DNA of 64,000 bases, taken from positions 4,935,437-4,999,436 of the forward strand of contig NC_059475.1 of the NCBI RefSeq assembly GCF_018139145.2. The letters are read 5' to 3'. The position numbers and the translations under genes were made by a program. The notes beneath the pieces were generated by a model. That model worked only from the letters and a program-made list of their open reading frames with translations. It had not been told where the DNA came from and searched no databases. Positions 25,071 through 36,950 of the stretch are shown here, one piece after another. Positions within the stretch are counted from its first letter, which is position 1; each line of letters starts with the position of its first letter. This DNA comes from Gymnogyps californianus (taxonomy: Eukaryota > Chordata > Aves > Accipitriformes > Cathartidae).

Positions 25071-25221
25071 ATATAGAAAGAGAAGTCCATTCAGCGCCCC
25101 ATGTGAGTGAGAAGTTAATTCAGCTCTTCCGGAATAAAAGTGAATTCACGTTTCTGGCCACCGTGCAACAGAAGGCATCGACTTCTGGAGTTATACTGTC
25201 CATCCGAGAGTTAGAGCACAG
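25071..25221 (+). CDS. NELL1: NELL1 coding exon 3 (TSPN/LamG-like domain, first part)
   Basis: This 151-bp internal exon opens with AT, completing the Asp codon begun in exon 2. It encodes IEREVHSAPHVSEKL, then the segment with NKSEFTFLATVQQ, then GVILSIRELEH, and ends with AG of a split Ser codon. This is the beginning of the laminin G-like/thrombospondin N-terminal module; in the NELL family this N-terminal region is associated with heparin binding and oligomer formation. The acceptor is CAATTCTTAG after a T-rich tract and the donor is a strong AG/GTAAGA at 25222. One glycosylation sequon (NKS) is present. The wording FTFLATVQQ and SIRELEH fits NELL1 rather than NELL2. There are no stops or frame breaks. 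Confidence 0.96.
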
Positions 25222-25853
25222 GTAAGAGGAAATTGTTTCTCTCTTGTAGCAGTAGCAACATAAAAGATACTGAGCGCTCAGTGGTCCATTTTGACAACGT
25301 GTTGAAAAGGCAGATATAAAATCTGTCATGTAAGTTAAAGCCTTTCTTCATAGTTTGCAATTTGCTACTTTTTGCTAGTTGTTTTTTGTAATAGGAGGAA
25401 TGCATTACTTATGTATCCTGGTCTTGTAAAATAACTTAAATTAACTTAAATGGAAAGATCAAAACCAATGTAGTATAGACACAATGCGCTTTGGAAGTTA
25501 CAAACCTTGTAATGCAATTTCCCTTACAAGTTTATCATATGCACTTTGGAGTTTGCTTTTTCACAAAAGTTAAACTTACATGTTTCCTGCTTCACTATGT
25601 TTTATAACGTTTTAAAATAATATGTTTTCTTTTTTGAAATTCAGCGATTAAGCTATTAAGCAATTAAGCTACTTGTGCTTCCGTAGCATGATGTGTATGT
25701 TTTCTTCCTGGCATAAATACAGTATATTCTTATTTCATGTGTGTGTCTCTTTTTTTCCTTTTTTTTGTTGTCAGTGTAGGAGGAAAAAAAGAGGTCTCTC
25801 TCATTAGCTATTATAGTGGCAGACATCAGTTTATTAAAAAAAAAAAGGGTACC

Positions 25854-25876
25854 TTGTATTATGGCCCATAATACAA
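25854..25876. repeat. Perfect 10-bp inverted repeat (hairpin)
   Basis: TTGTATTATG and CATAATACAA are exact inverted copies separated by GCC. It lies just after an A-rich run. No function is evident. Confidence 0.85.
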
Positions 25877-27916
25877 TTTCAATGATGTTTTGATGTTTCA
25901 AAGTGTGTGTTGTGTCAAATAGTCTCCTACTTGTGACTTTGTGAATGCTTTTTTTGTAATTTCTTAGGGCTTGAATGACCTTTTTATCTAGTCTGACTTT
26001 CTGTTGTAATACAAGTAATAGGACATTCTTTGGTTGCTCCCATTTCAAATCTAATACCTGTCATTCTGCAGCATTTCTTTTAGGAAAAAAAATCCTGTCG
26101 GTATTTAATTTTTAATTTTGTTAATCACGTACATGATACGCAACTGTTAGCCCAATTTCTTACCTTTTATTGAGAAAGTGTATGAAGGAGAAGGCAGTGA
26201 CTTTATTGTGACCAATCATCAATGATGGCTTTTGCCAGTGCAACAGCAGAGATGTCCGGACAAGGATAGCTAAGGGGAGGGCTCTGCTACCTCATTATTC
26301 TATCATCATACTTTTCTGTCACCTCTACTTTCTTATTGGTCTCTTTCTTTTACTTTGTTCCTTCTTTCATTTTCCAGGCCATTGTCTCAATATGTAAGAA
26401 TATTGTTTTACATTACACAAGGATCTCTCCCTCCAACTCTTCCTGTTTTCCTTCTCTTGCTCTATCATTCCTTTTGTCATTACTTTTTAATTCCTCTAAG
26501 CTTTTCCAGGCCACTGTAGCTCTCTGAAGTCGTGGTTAACAGGATCAGTTTGCCATGTTAAGGGACTTTTTTATTTTATTTTTTATTTGAGAAAGAGGAC
26601 ATTGAGGAGAGCCATTGACAGAGGAACACTGTCACATGTAGGGACACATGCATGCACTCAGCAAAATCCAAGGTCAAACTAGATAGATAGTGATGATTAT
26701 ACAATGCAAGGCACGTGGATTTTTAGGTATGGCCTCTTCTGAATGTAGCTACTTAACTCCTCTATCTTGATGGGCAGAGACAGAGGCTCGTAGAGAGATG
26801 TGCTATGCAGGAGTAATCCTGATTGAACAAAATGCGCTGCTGATGTCCTTTTTGCGCTGAGGTTATCTCTAGTATTTCAAATTAATAGACATCTGTTTAA
26901 AAATATATATAGTTGAAGGATTGGGTGCTAGTCTCACTTAAACATTTGTAGTTCTGTGTAGTAACCGAGGTAGTTTCAGTCTGTGTAGCTCTATGTAAGA
27001 GTTGAGACAGCCATGTCCAATGTTGCTAGTGACTGCTGTTACATTCTGAATGTCAGACGGATTACTGCGATTATCCTTCTTTTCCGGACTTATTATGTAT
27101 CACTTAGAACAGAGTCACTGTTTGTTTCTCTAGTTTCTTAAGTTGCTACTTGGACCTTGATAAGGATAGTACTTTCAAACCCTTAGGTCTGTGATGACAG
27201 AAGTTAATAACGTGTATGACAGTGGAGAAAATACTTTTTAACATTGATGAGGAACAGAGAGCAAAGATTTGGGACACTATTGAAGAGGACCCTGCTTACA
27301 TTAGGATCAATGTAATAGCAGAACTTTCAGCTTCATGTTTGTTTGATGTTGCTCTAACTGCTCGGGTAACTCTAGTCTTTAGCTTTGCCTGTAAACTGAA
27401 ATGGGTGCAGGCCCTTGACACAGAGAAAGCCTTTTTCACATTGTTGCTCCTACTAAACTTTTGATAATTATCATGATTCTGTTCTGGTGACATCCAGTTT
27501 TTTTGTCAAGCTTTTTTCAACCTTCCGTGTGTCTATGAAAATAGACAATGCAAAGAGAATGGTAAGAAACGTCATTATGTTTCAGCGTGATTAAGACCTA
27601 TGGGAACAAGTATAAGGGTACATTTATTACCTAACCAGTATAGTTTTTGACTATGGAAAAGCCAAAAACTCTGCCCTTACGCACAAAATAGGAGATATTG
27701 TGGTTAAGGACATAATGTTTTTTAACTTATTAGCAAACCAAAAGTGGCAAAGTTAAAAGTTTGAGACTTCAGAACATGCAGGAGGTCAACAACACCTGAA
27801 TAAAAGAAGCTGTATTAGCTGTTGGTACAAGAGTTCATACCTTTATGGGAGATGTCTTTTTTGTTGCACACAGATTTAATAGTTGACAAATAGGTTTTAT
27901 TCCAAGCAACAAAAGT

Positions 27917-27953
27917 TGTGTGTATATGTACACGTACACACACACACATATAT
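27917..27953. repeat. 37-bp perfectly alternating purine-pyrimidine tract
   Basis: Every step from 27917 to 27953 alternates purine and pyrimidine (TG, TA, CA and CG steps, ending in an AC run), breaking at TT at 27953-27954. Such tracts can adopt Z-DNA under supercoiling; that is general knowledge, not shown here. Confidence 0.8.
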
Positions 27954-28642
27954 TCTAAGTTACATATGCCAGCATAACTAGTTGAAAAGGCAGTTTTGCA
28001 TGATGTATGTAGTGGAGATGATTACCATAAAGTAGTAATACATAGAATGCTTGGTTTATATTTCTTTTCTCTAGAAAGTTTTAGCAGGATTTTATTTTCC
28101 ATTAATAGCATGGAACTCTGAAACTAAAGGTATTAAAATAAGATGAATACAACTTTTCTTGAAATCAGTAATTCAGATATGCTGTTTTGTTATACTGAAT
28201 GGATATTTTGCAACAATTAGAGATTTGCTGTTAATTTATATCATCATTTGATGGACAGGATTTATACTACAATGATGATAAATGCATCTTTGTTAATATT
28301 TTATCCTTTTGAAGCAGCTTAATGATGATAAAGACTTTGTTTTCATGATCCAAATGTATTAAAAAACAGCTTGGAAAATGGAAAGCTTAATTAACACAGA
28401 TTAAGTCTAATTGAACGGTCTGATAGTATGTGAAGACTGTGTCCATAGTTATCTGGAATACAGTGGTAAATCTGAAGATTACAATTTTTTTTTCTGAATT
28501 ATAGATAACAAAATTTAATACAGGATGGACAAACATGTTACTTGGGGATGCAGAAGGCAGAAACTATTTTCTTTATTGGAGAATTATGCTAGCCAGTTCT
28601 TCCTAGAAGATCTTTGTGAGCTATTTTGCTCACAACTTTTGA

Positions 28643-29040
28643 CGCTTCAGACCACCAAGACACTTCGAAAAGGCCATCAAGATACTTAAAACCCCACCCG
28701 TAATGAATCCTGATTTCAACAGTGATTTAATACAGTTTCATCCGAAGTTGTCTGCCTGCTCCTTACCTGTTCTGGCCTTGCATGATCCAAAGCCCAAGAA
28801 CATAAATTAGATGGAGTCAGCATTGCCTTTGTGCTGTTTACTCACTGGGTTGGAAGTATATTGATGGTTGCTTCCCACCCTGGCCAAGATCAGTATCTGG
28901 AGAAATCTGTCAAGGATGCTCAGGTACCCAGACTAACGTTCTTTGAAATACTGGCTTTCACCAAAGGAGCTGACTATGATTTCCTGACTACTCTGGGGCA
29001 CAATTTAAAAGCAACTGACTGCTGTAATATTTTCTTTTCT
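28643..29040 (+). pseudogene. Coding-like but broken patch, unidentified
   Basis: From about 28643 one frame reads 59 codons without a stop, including KAIKILKTPPVMNPDFN and HPKLSACSLPVLALHDPKPK, to a TAG at 28808-28810. A second frame continues for over 60 codons (region of SHPGQDQYLEKSVKDAQ, to about 29030). The composition looks protein-like, with a frame shift between the two parts, as in a decayed retrocopy or transposon piece. I do not recognise the protein. An AC-rich then A-rich run (29071-29104) follows and might be a remnant tail. Chance remains possible. Confidence 0.25.
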
Positions 29041-29070
29041 TTTCTTGTTGATGTGAAAATTGTGCCCTCC

Positions 29071-29104
29071 ACCCCCCCCCCCAAAAAAAAAAAAAGAAAA
29101 AAAA
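29071..29104. repeat. C-run followed by A-rich run
   Basis: About 11 C are followed directly by 13 A, one G and 8 A. It might be the A-tail of a plus-strand retroposed sequence covering the coding-like patch just upstream, but no target-site duplication was confirmed. Confidence 0.5.
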
Positions 29105-32100
29105 TTAGCTGTAAACTCTTCCTGTACTTTGTCTATAAAAATAATGAATTACAGTGGGTGGGAAAGGAAAGCATTTGTGTACTTTGAATGCATTCTAAGG
29201 GTTTTGGTGCTTGGAAACAATGGGTAAGGCACCTGGAAAAGAGTGGCGAGCATTCTTTTGGCGAGTGATCACCCCACTGACTAGCTTATAACATTTTCAA
29301 ATCATTTACTGCCCAAACTTTCAATACTCACCTTTTAATTGCTGGGGATTTTTTTGGAGGTAGCCACCATTGAACTACTACTTGTGTCTTAAGCATGGTA
29401 GGCCTAAGGTATCAAGAAGTATTGATCCCAGAATGATTTTTCTGCTAATGTACAAATCTGAACCTCCTCAAATCAGATGAGTAGCACAAGTACACATCAC
29501 CTGGGACTCTGGTACTTACCTGAAGGGAAGTAAGAGGAAATACAGTCTTCACAGTTTGTTACACATAACCGGCAGCTGGCCGCCAAGCCGTCATCTGGTC
29601 ATGGTGTGGGAGGTAATAACTCTGGATCAGGTTTTCTAATCTTTCATCAGGCGAAATTCCCTTTGACTTTTTGAAAGTAACTTGTTGGGTATTTACTTGC
29701 TCTGTAACAAGCTGCCATCCAAAGAAAGATTTTCTTCTTAACCATTGTTTTATTTTTGTGGAAAGCAGAGAAATCGTGCATTGTAATGCAGAATATGCAA
29801 AACTAAACTAGTAAGCAGAGGAGCCATTACCCATGAATCACCCATAAGAAATAAGATAATACCCTTACTGACCTTCTCCTCAAGGTCTCGTTATGTGCGT
29901 TTTTCAAGGTCCCTGAGTCTTGTGTGTTGTTCCCCCCCGCCCCCACCCCCTTGCCTTCCCAAAGAAGTCATTGTTGCTTTTCTTACTCTTACTGGTTACT
30001 AAAGAGGCAGGATGAAAAACTGTTTTGTAAAATGCCAAGTTGCTTATTCCTCCCTACTATTTTGTGTGTGTCCTGTGTCTGTCTTCTCTGTTTGCTTCAT
30101 TTGCTTATTAGTACTAACTTTCTATCCATGTGTTGTCATTCTTTCTGAAGAGTGTTTCAAAATGGGAGATCCCACTGTGATAGAACTAGGGAATGAATCA
30201 TAAGTTTAATGTTTCTAAGACTTTCTTACAGGGAGCACTAAAAGCTTTATTTTTTCTAAATTTTCTGAGGGTCTTTTTTTCTTTGTTTTTATGCTTATAA
30301 CCTATGTCTAGGACCTGAACTTCAGAAAATTTATGCCATGCCAAATATTTGGAAACTTGTAAGCTAATTGTACTGCTATGGTGAAATGGTTTTATTGAGT
30401 GGAGAATTTGGCTCTTCACTATGTGAGAGCAAGCTGTGTTGATATAAATATTCAGGGCGAGTCTGATAAATGTCTCAGGCTCGTCGTGAAAGATTTTTAT
30501 TCCTAGCAAGTCAGTTTTGGGTGGGGAGGGGAAACAGGCATGGGACTCTAGTACGTTGTTGAATACTTCCCCCCAGTGACACCATGAACAGCTTTTGAGA
30601 CTGTTGAGGAGTAGATAGAAAGTTGTATGTTCACAAATAACAGTTGGAAGGATACCAGGCCATAATGTGTTTGATTAAAACCACAAAAGGGTAACAAGCT
30701 AGTTAAATTAAACACTGAAACCTAATTAATGAAAAGAAACCTATGCAAGTGACTTCTGACCCTAGTTGTAAACCTGAAAGATTGGATTTACTTCATGCTA
30801 CATTTTAGATTATTCTCTGCAAGATGTGTATATGCATATTGGATTCCAAGATGCCCAGTATTCAAAAAGGAAAGGAAAAACTCTGCAAATGTATCCATTA
30901 ACCTTTTTCTTTTAGGGTAAAGGTCACATCTTCATTAATATTTATATGTAGAATTGCTAAACTGGAAAGCTGTACAGAGAATATAAAGATCCAGCCTTAC
31001 TTCTGTCCCTCTGAATGAGGTGATGTGAAATATGTGAGGCATCTACACACCTTTTTTTTTTTTTTTTCTTCTTCATAGTGGAACAAGCAGGTGAGCTTTG
31101 TTACTTCCCGAATTTTTTCTTTCTTTTTTTTTCTTCCCAAAAGGTTTTTAGAGATGCAAATAGAATTGGGCCCACCTGCTTCTGTGCTTGGGGTTGAAGT
31201 ATGCAAAAGAGGAAAGTGAGGAAGAACTGTTATATTCTATACATCTTCTGCTGATTTAAGTGTTGTGAAAGAGGAGTTACTGCCTGAGGAGCTACCTTCC
31301 ATCTTGAGGCTCCCTGCTGAGAGCAGGTGTTTTATGTACACTAGGCTGTCAATTGTTGTCTCTCTGAAGCATTAACATGCTGCTGATAACCAGCTGTTGA
31401 AACACATTGATTGGACCTTGTTGGCAATTGGAGCAGAATGGCTGACAGTTTGAAACTCTTTAAAACCGAATTTGGACAGTGCAGAAATGTGGTGGTCAGC
31501 CAGGAGCAGGATGTGTGGGTCCCCCAGGAGTCTTCTCCAACATGCTGAGTTATTCTGTTTGCTTGCTTTATGACCCTCTGATATAGGCAAAGCACCAAAA
31601 TGTCTCACACTGAAGGCAACGTTCTGAAAACTGTGTCTGCTGAATTTGGGCTGCTCGTTAAGAATGTAACTCTCCTAGTTACTAAGATGGTTAGATGTTT
31701 GCAACATGTTATTCATAAATGGTCATTTGCTTGGTTGGACAGTAGGCTGGATGATGTGTCTGGTTATTGGGTTTTGGTTGCAGTATAGTAACGATGCCTG
31801 TGTGCTTTCCTTGCCCCAGGTACTGCCTTCTGAAAGGGAGGAGGGTGGCAGCGCCTGCCCTAATGACTGCTGGCTGTGGAAAGCTGCCAGTGCTCAGGTG
31901 GCAGCGGGGAGGGAAGGAGGGGAAGGAGGAGGCCTGCAGGGCAGGTGGAGACTGAGGGTGTCCAGAGAGCAGGAGGGAGCAGACGTGTGGCTGGGCCTTG
32001 AGAGAGTAGAAAGGAAAAGATTTTTTTGCTGGGGATCTAGCAGAAATGTGTGGAATTTGTCATAACATAAGAAATCACTGAAAAGCTGCTGAATTTGAGA

Positions 32101-33005
32101 GCAAGATCAGAGGGAAGAACCTTTTTTGTAAGGACACAGCAATTAGGGTAATTTGTTTTCAAATATTGTAGTTTGACTCAGGTGGCAGACCTCATTAGTT
32201 TAAAAAGCTATGTCATCCTCTTTTGTTTTAATAAAATCTGGTATTTAGAGATTGTGGATTTGTGGATCCCCTGAGCTGAGTTCTTGCTGCAGTGATGAGC
32301 ATGAGGGAGGGAGGGACTGGACCGGGGCTATGCTCTGCTTTGGTTACAGCTCTGCTGAGGGCTCTCTGGTCACATTGGCAGCTCCAGGCTTCTGCATACC
32401 CACAGTGATCCCTGAGCTAATGCCAGCTAAGGGTCGCAGGTTAGCCTTAAAAAAATTGACAGCTCCCATTCAGAAAGTCCTCAGATACAAATGCTTTGTG
32501 GACTGCAGATGGTCCACTGGTGCACTGGGGAAACTAACCTTTGGTCAAGGGTTGTGGGTGATGAGCCCTTCAGGGACTACTTCAGAGTGTAACTGTGGAT
32601 TGTGTTCCTTGCTAGAGTTACAGTGATAGTGTGAGTACAAGGTGACTTGGTTTTCGAGTGGTTATATGTAAAGAAATGATTCTTTTCTTTTGTCAGGTTG
32701 CTTTTCTGTCAGACTAGTTCATTGGGTTGACATGCCGTATTGCAACCGAATGGCTAAATCTGATGCAAAGGATGAGGTAGGAATAAGCGGGCAGGAGAGG
32801 GAGGCCATCTCTTTCAGGAGTGGCTACACTAGACTGCATCCCTAACTGCGAGATCAACCTCTGCTTTTTGTGAGGGAATAAAATCAAAGTTCTCCCATTA
32901 CTTTACCACTTCTTGCAGATACCTACCTTTAGTAGAGATGTCCTGGTTCTTGTAGGTGTTTGTGTCTATATGTGTATGAGGACAGTGGTTTTTGTTTTTG
33001 GTTTT

Positions 33006-33036
33006 TTGTTTGTTTGTTTGTTTTTGTTTGTTTTAG
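33006..33036. repeat. (TTTG)n low-complexity tract
   Basis: Repeated TTTG/TTTTG units with variable spacing lie in intron 3. Confidence 0.75.
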
Positions 33037-34305
33037 AGGTAGCAGCTAAGGAGTCATGACTTCACCTTACTTGAAACGATAGACTCTTTTCTGTCCTGCT
33101 GACTGTGTTAGCTCTGAAGCCTGCTAAGATGCTGTACTATTCTTAGGTGCAGTGTGGTACTACCTACTTGGTTTACTATGAATAGGAGAGAGACCAGGTC
33201 TTTTTCAGATAGTAGGCAGGTAGCAGCCACGGTGAAGATAGATTTTTAGACATATGAAATGGAAACAAAAATGCTTAAGGTCAATCCTTACAACACATGC
33301 CATGAAAATGAGTGGCTGCTTTGTACCAGCTCTGACTCCAGCTGTCTGTTAGCTGGCAGGCAGATGTTTGGGTTACTTTTTTTTGTTATATGATCAAAGA
33401 AGAAAGTAAATTTGTATTTGCATGACCTTTGCCTAGTTGCAGGTACACAAGTGCATATTTTGAACATCATAAATGCTTAATGCCTTGCAGCTTGCATGCC
33501 CAGCTGCCATGTAGAAGATTTGTGGAACAAAAGACAAAATGTTTATTATAGAAAATGTCAGTGTGGGTGTTTTTATTGCTAAATGTTTCAAGCTAGGCTG
33601 ATATAACATGATTCCTGTTGTCCTCAGAGTGGTCTGAATGGAAAAATAAAGTTGTTAAATGGACTGGATTTAGTTCCTTTTGTTTGCAATGAAAGGATAC
33701 AAATGTTTGAAAGAATCCTGTTTACGTAGCCAACAGCACAGTGAAGTTGATCTTTCAGGCTTTTCCTTGAGAGGTTTGAAAGAATTTAGTATTAAGTTTT
33801 GGCTTATTTTGGATTTGCTTGTATAGGAGGAATACTTTTGGAATACAGTAGGTGACGATAGAGTCTTTGTCTGTGCAACATATAGGATTCAGCTTTTGCA
33901 TTTTCTTTTGTAGAAAGTTAATCTGATTTTTCAGCAACGTACCTTCATTGTCACAGATGATCCTTCTTCTGTTCACGACACCTTTTGTGCTACCTGATGT
34001 CAGCGTGATTTTGCTCATGAGCTTTGATGATATCAGTATGTAATCTCTGCCACAGTATTAAGTCTTTAATGCCACAAGTGAAGATTTGCCATGTATGGTT
34101 TTGCTGTGCAGCCTCTCAATCTGTCCGTATTTAAACTAGCTGTAAAAAGTAGCTTTGTATGGTTTGTAAATATGCATATGTAGTGGTGGACTAGATCTGT
34201 ACACTTCAGTGTGTAAGAGCATTTCTTCAAAATCCAGTGTTTGACAATGTGTAATGCTTCAGAGCTTGGGATCTTACTCTGTCACTTTATAGTAACTAGG
34301 GTACA

Positions 34306-35450
34306 AGAACAGTGCCTGTGGAAGCGACTGAAATATTTGCCTTGACAGCTGTAACTTGTTCTAGTTTTGCATCCATACAGAACCGTGGTGACAACTGCAA
34401 GGTGAGTGTTTACTTCTGTTTGAAGAGATGCACCTCTTGTTTCAGAGGCACTGCTTTTGCTCTATATGGCTTCATTGACAGTGGCGATGGTCTTGGGCAT
34501 ATGCCTGCCAGCTTATCTGCAGCACACTGTACCCAGTGCCTGCTCTTGCCTGACTTGCTTTCCACCGGGGAGTGTTAGAACAAGATCTCAGTTACTTTTG
34601 TGTTGCTGTCCAGGCTGAGCCGCTTGGCAGCACAACCAAAATAACAATGTGCTATGTGTACCACTGTGCACGCAGACTCAATCAGTGGTAAGGAACAGTG
34701 AAAGGCCAAAAGTGTAATGATCTGTGATTCATCACGGAATCTCTGTACATTGAAAATCCTGAAATCTGTGTGATAATGGATGCAGATTTGTTGGCTGTTT
34801 GTCTCTGAATACATCAAGAAGTGTTTCGGCAAAGATGCTAAAGCACAGTCTTGCCTGAAGCCATTTTTATCATTAAACAGCATTAAATGTTCTAATAGTC
34901 TGCTTGGCATGATGCTATTGTGAAATGAAAAAGCTATGTGCACAAATATGTCCAAATAGGCAAATTTGTGCACAAGCTTCCTGAACTTCTAGCTGATGAC
35001 ATCAAATGGACTGGTCTCTGAACTTTCCTTGAATTTGCTTTGCTATAAAAAAAAAAATAAGAAATTGTGCCTTGACCAGACTGACAGAACTTTCCAGAAG
35101 CTTCTGTTCAATAACAACCTGATTCTTATTACGGCAGTAATTTTTTCCAGCGGTTGAGACCTGACATCATAGTGTTGCTGCAGCATGTGCAAGGTGAACG
35201 GTGCTTCCATCCTTCAACTCCTGTGGTTTTGTGACCTTCTCCCACACAATGTTAAGCAGATGCACAAGTGTGTTGACTAGATGGCAACCCCAAGTTTGTA
35301 CATATTCACAGGGATGCCATCTGTGCCTGCTGCCTTGCCCTGGGACATCTGTTCAGTATCTCTAAGAGCATCTGCTATAAGTGCTGGTGCTGCTCCTTGA
35401 AAGAGGCTGTGGGGCTTCATTTGGCACTTGATCAGGGATGACGGAAGTTG
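34306..35450 (-). mobile_element. Fossil LINE remnant, RTE-like reverse transcriptase
   Basis: On the minus strand several reverse-transcriptase blocks of a non-LTR element occur in the correct order. They are GKAAGTDGIPVNMYK (35339-35295), like the usual GKAPGxDGIPAExYK box; then in another frame NIVWEKVTKPQELKDGSTVHL-type sequence; then GFRQDCALASL (from 34862), a decayed GVRQGCVLAPTLF box; CIHYHTDFRIFNVQR; AAKRLSLDSNTKVTEILF (to 34578), matching AxxxFGLTISxKKTEVLF; and ASLQTEVNTHLAVVTTVLYGC with RTSY (to 34351), matching the QTKxKVYxAVVLTTLLYGCETW tail. Several frameshifts and stops show that it is dead. The catalytic FADD-type box is not recognisable. The endonuclease half may continue towards 36060 but I could not confirm it. 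The clade is inferred from these boxes. Such elements are scarce in birds compared with CR1. Confidence 0.78.
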
Positions 35451-36630
35451 TAAAATCAGAATGATAACTCTGCTTTATTTATGTTTGAACGTGATAAAGG
35501 GGAAGATTTCCAGAATTGAATGCAAAAAGTAGTTTTGCTTTAGTTCTTGGAGCTCTTATCAGAGCATTTAATCAGTATTGTGCTTACCAGATGGTGCCCT
35601 GTCTTCATTGTGGGATATTTTAGTGTCTCGTGAGAGGTGTTAGCATCGTAAAGATCAGAACAAAAAGTGCTGTGTACACTAAGGATATTCAGAAGGACAT
35701 ATATCCCAGAGCTGCTCTTGGGGTCGTGTCTTGTTTGGAGTCTGTAAGCCCTCCTTCCTTTGGCCACTTCCACAACCCGACAGCAGTAAAATCTTTGAAT
35801 GGAACTGGTGTCGTTTGTCACAGATTAAGATCACTGCTGTGGTAGATATGATGAATAGATGAATAAGTTTCTTTAATGCAGATGGTGGATTAAGCCAACT
35901 CACCTTATAGAAATACTTTGCCTTTTCTGCTTCAAGTGTCTTACAATGTTGTTAATGACTTTTCCAATTTTTTTGGTCATTACCTCCACAGCAGCTGTTT
36001 CCAACTTACAAATATACTTTTAGACACCTTTTTCTCCTGGTCTGGAAGTGAAATGAGCTGTCAAATGTACAGTTAAATATTCGCTGTGGTTGTGACTAAA
36101 AGAAAAAAAAACCCCAAGCGTTAAACATCACTGAGTCAGGCTTCATCCTCTCATAACTGTATTTGTGTGTGAGGTACATCGGGGTTGCAAAAGTTGTCAG
36201 AAAGAATTATAAAGCATCTTGAGTTGATTGTGGAATAATATTGTCCTTCTGTAAAGCACATTGCATGATCTTAAAAAATCCCAACTTTTTTGATGACCAT
36301 AAAATTAATCTGAATTTAGCAACGTGTTTTACCTTTTTTTTTTCTCTTACACGTTGGGATTTGAATGAGAGACTGCGGACAGAACTATAAAAAGCATTTG
36401 AATTCTATAGTTGTATAAGAGAAGCCAGCAGTAGCTTACATGCTTAGTAAATATGGAAATTCTAGTAGCAGGAAAATTTCAGCCAAGGTCATATTGTATT
36501 GCTATTCCATAAACAGAGAGCTTTCTTAATACACATGTTCTGAGAATTTCGTCTGCCAAAATGCATGTTGCTTTTGACCATGTCTGTTTTAAAAACAAAA
36601 AAATACTCATCAAGAAATAACAAATAAAAC

Positions 36631-36950
36631 AAGAAACCGTCACTTGGTGCTAACAAGTTGACAAGCGGATTACTGCCTTACATCTCTCTTACTTGGAAAA
36701 GGCCTTGAGGAGGGTAGCGGGGGGCTAACTATAGCGGCAAGCTGACACACGGAGATATCTTAGACCCATTCCAGTCAAGCTTCATGCAGATGTGATGCAG
36801 AAGCAGAACTAGTCGTAACACTCGGGGATCTCCCTTGGGCTTTTGATACGGCTCTCATGGCAACATTGAAAGTTCACACTTGCCTGCTGATGATACATTT
36901 ATTCAGGCAGTCCCAGATGCTGCAATCCTTTCAGGAACCCTGACTTGTTC
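36631..36950 (+). mobile_element. Fossil LINE remnant, L2/L3/CR1-like reverse transcriptase
   Basis: On the plus strand, RT boxes follow in order with frame shifts between them: KKPSLGANKL (36631-36660), like KKPSLDPxxL; DYCLTSLLLGKGLEE, like NYRPVSLLPFLxKVLEK; DILDPFQSSF (36754-36783), like xLLDPFQSGFR; LGDLPWAFDT (36821-36850), the motif-A box usually LLDLSAAFDT; and PADDTF (36883-36900), the YADDTQL catalytic box. Only about 30 bp separate the motif-A and ADDT boxes, so the roughly 60-100 codons normally between them, including the PQGS box, are deleted. LLxFLxKVLE and FQSGF wording points to L2/L3-type elements rather than the common avian CR1. The remnant is non-functional. Confidence 0.78.

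Noticed and set aside
28643..28750. Resemblance of KTPPVMNPDF to the linker before RNase H in retroviral or Gypsy-type polymerase
   Set aside because: Only a few residues fit and the following sequence has no RNase H acidic motif. It is kept as unidentified.
31706..32626. Open frames of 119 and 124 codons in intron 3
   Set aside because: There is no domain, no splice or promoter context, and no match to NELL1 exons. They are consistent with chance in a locally GC-richer stretch.
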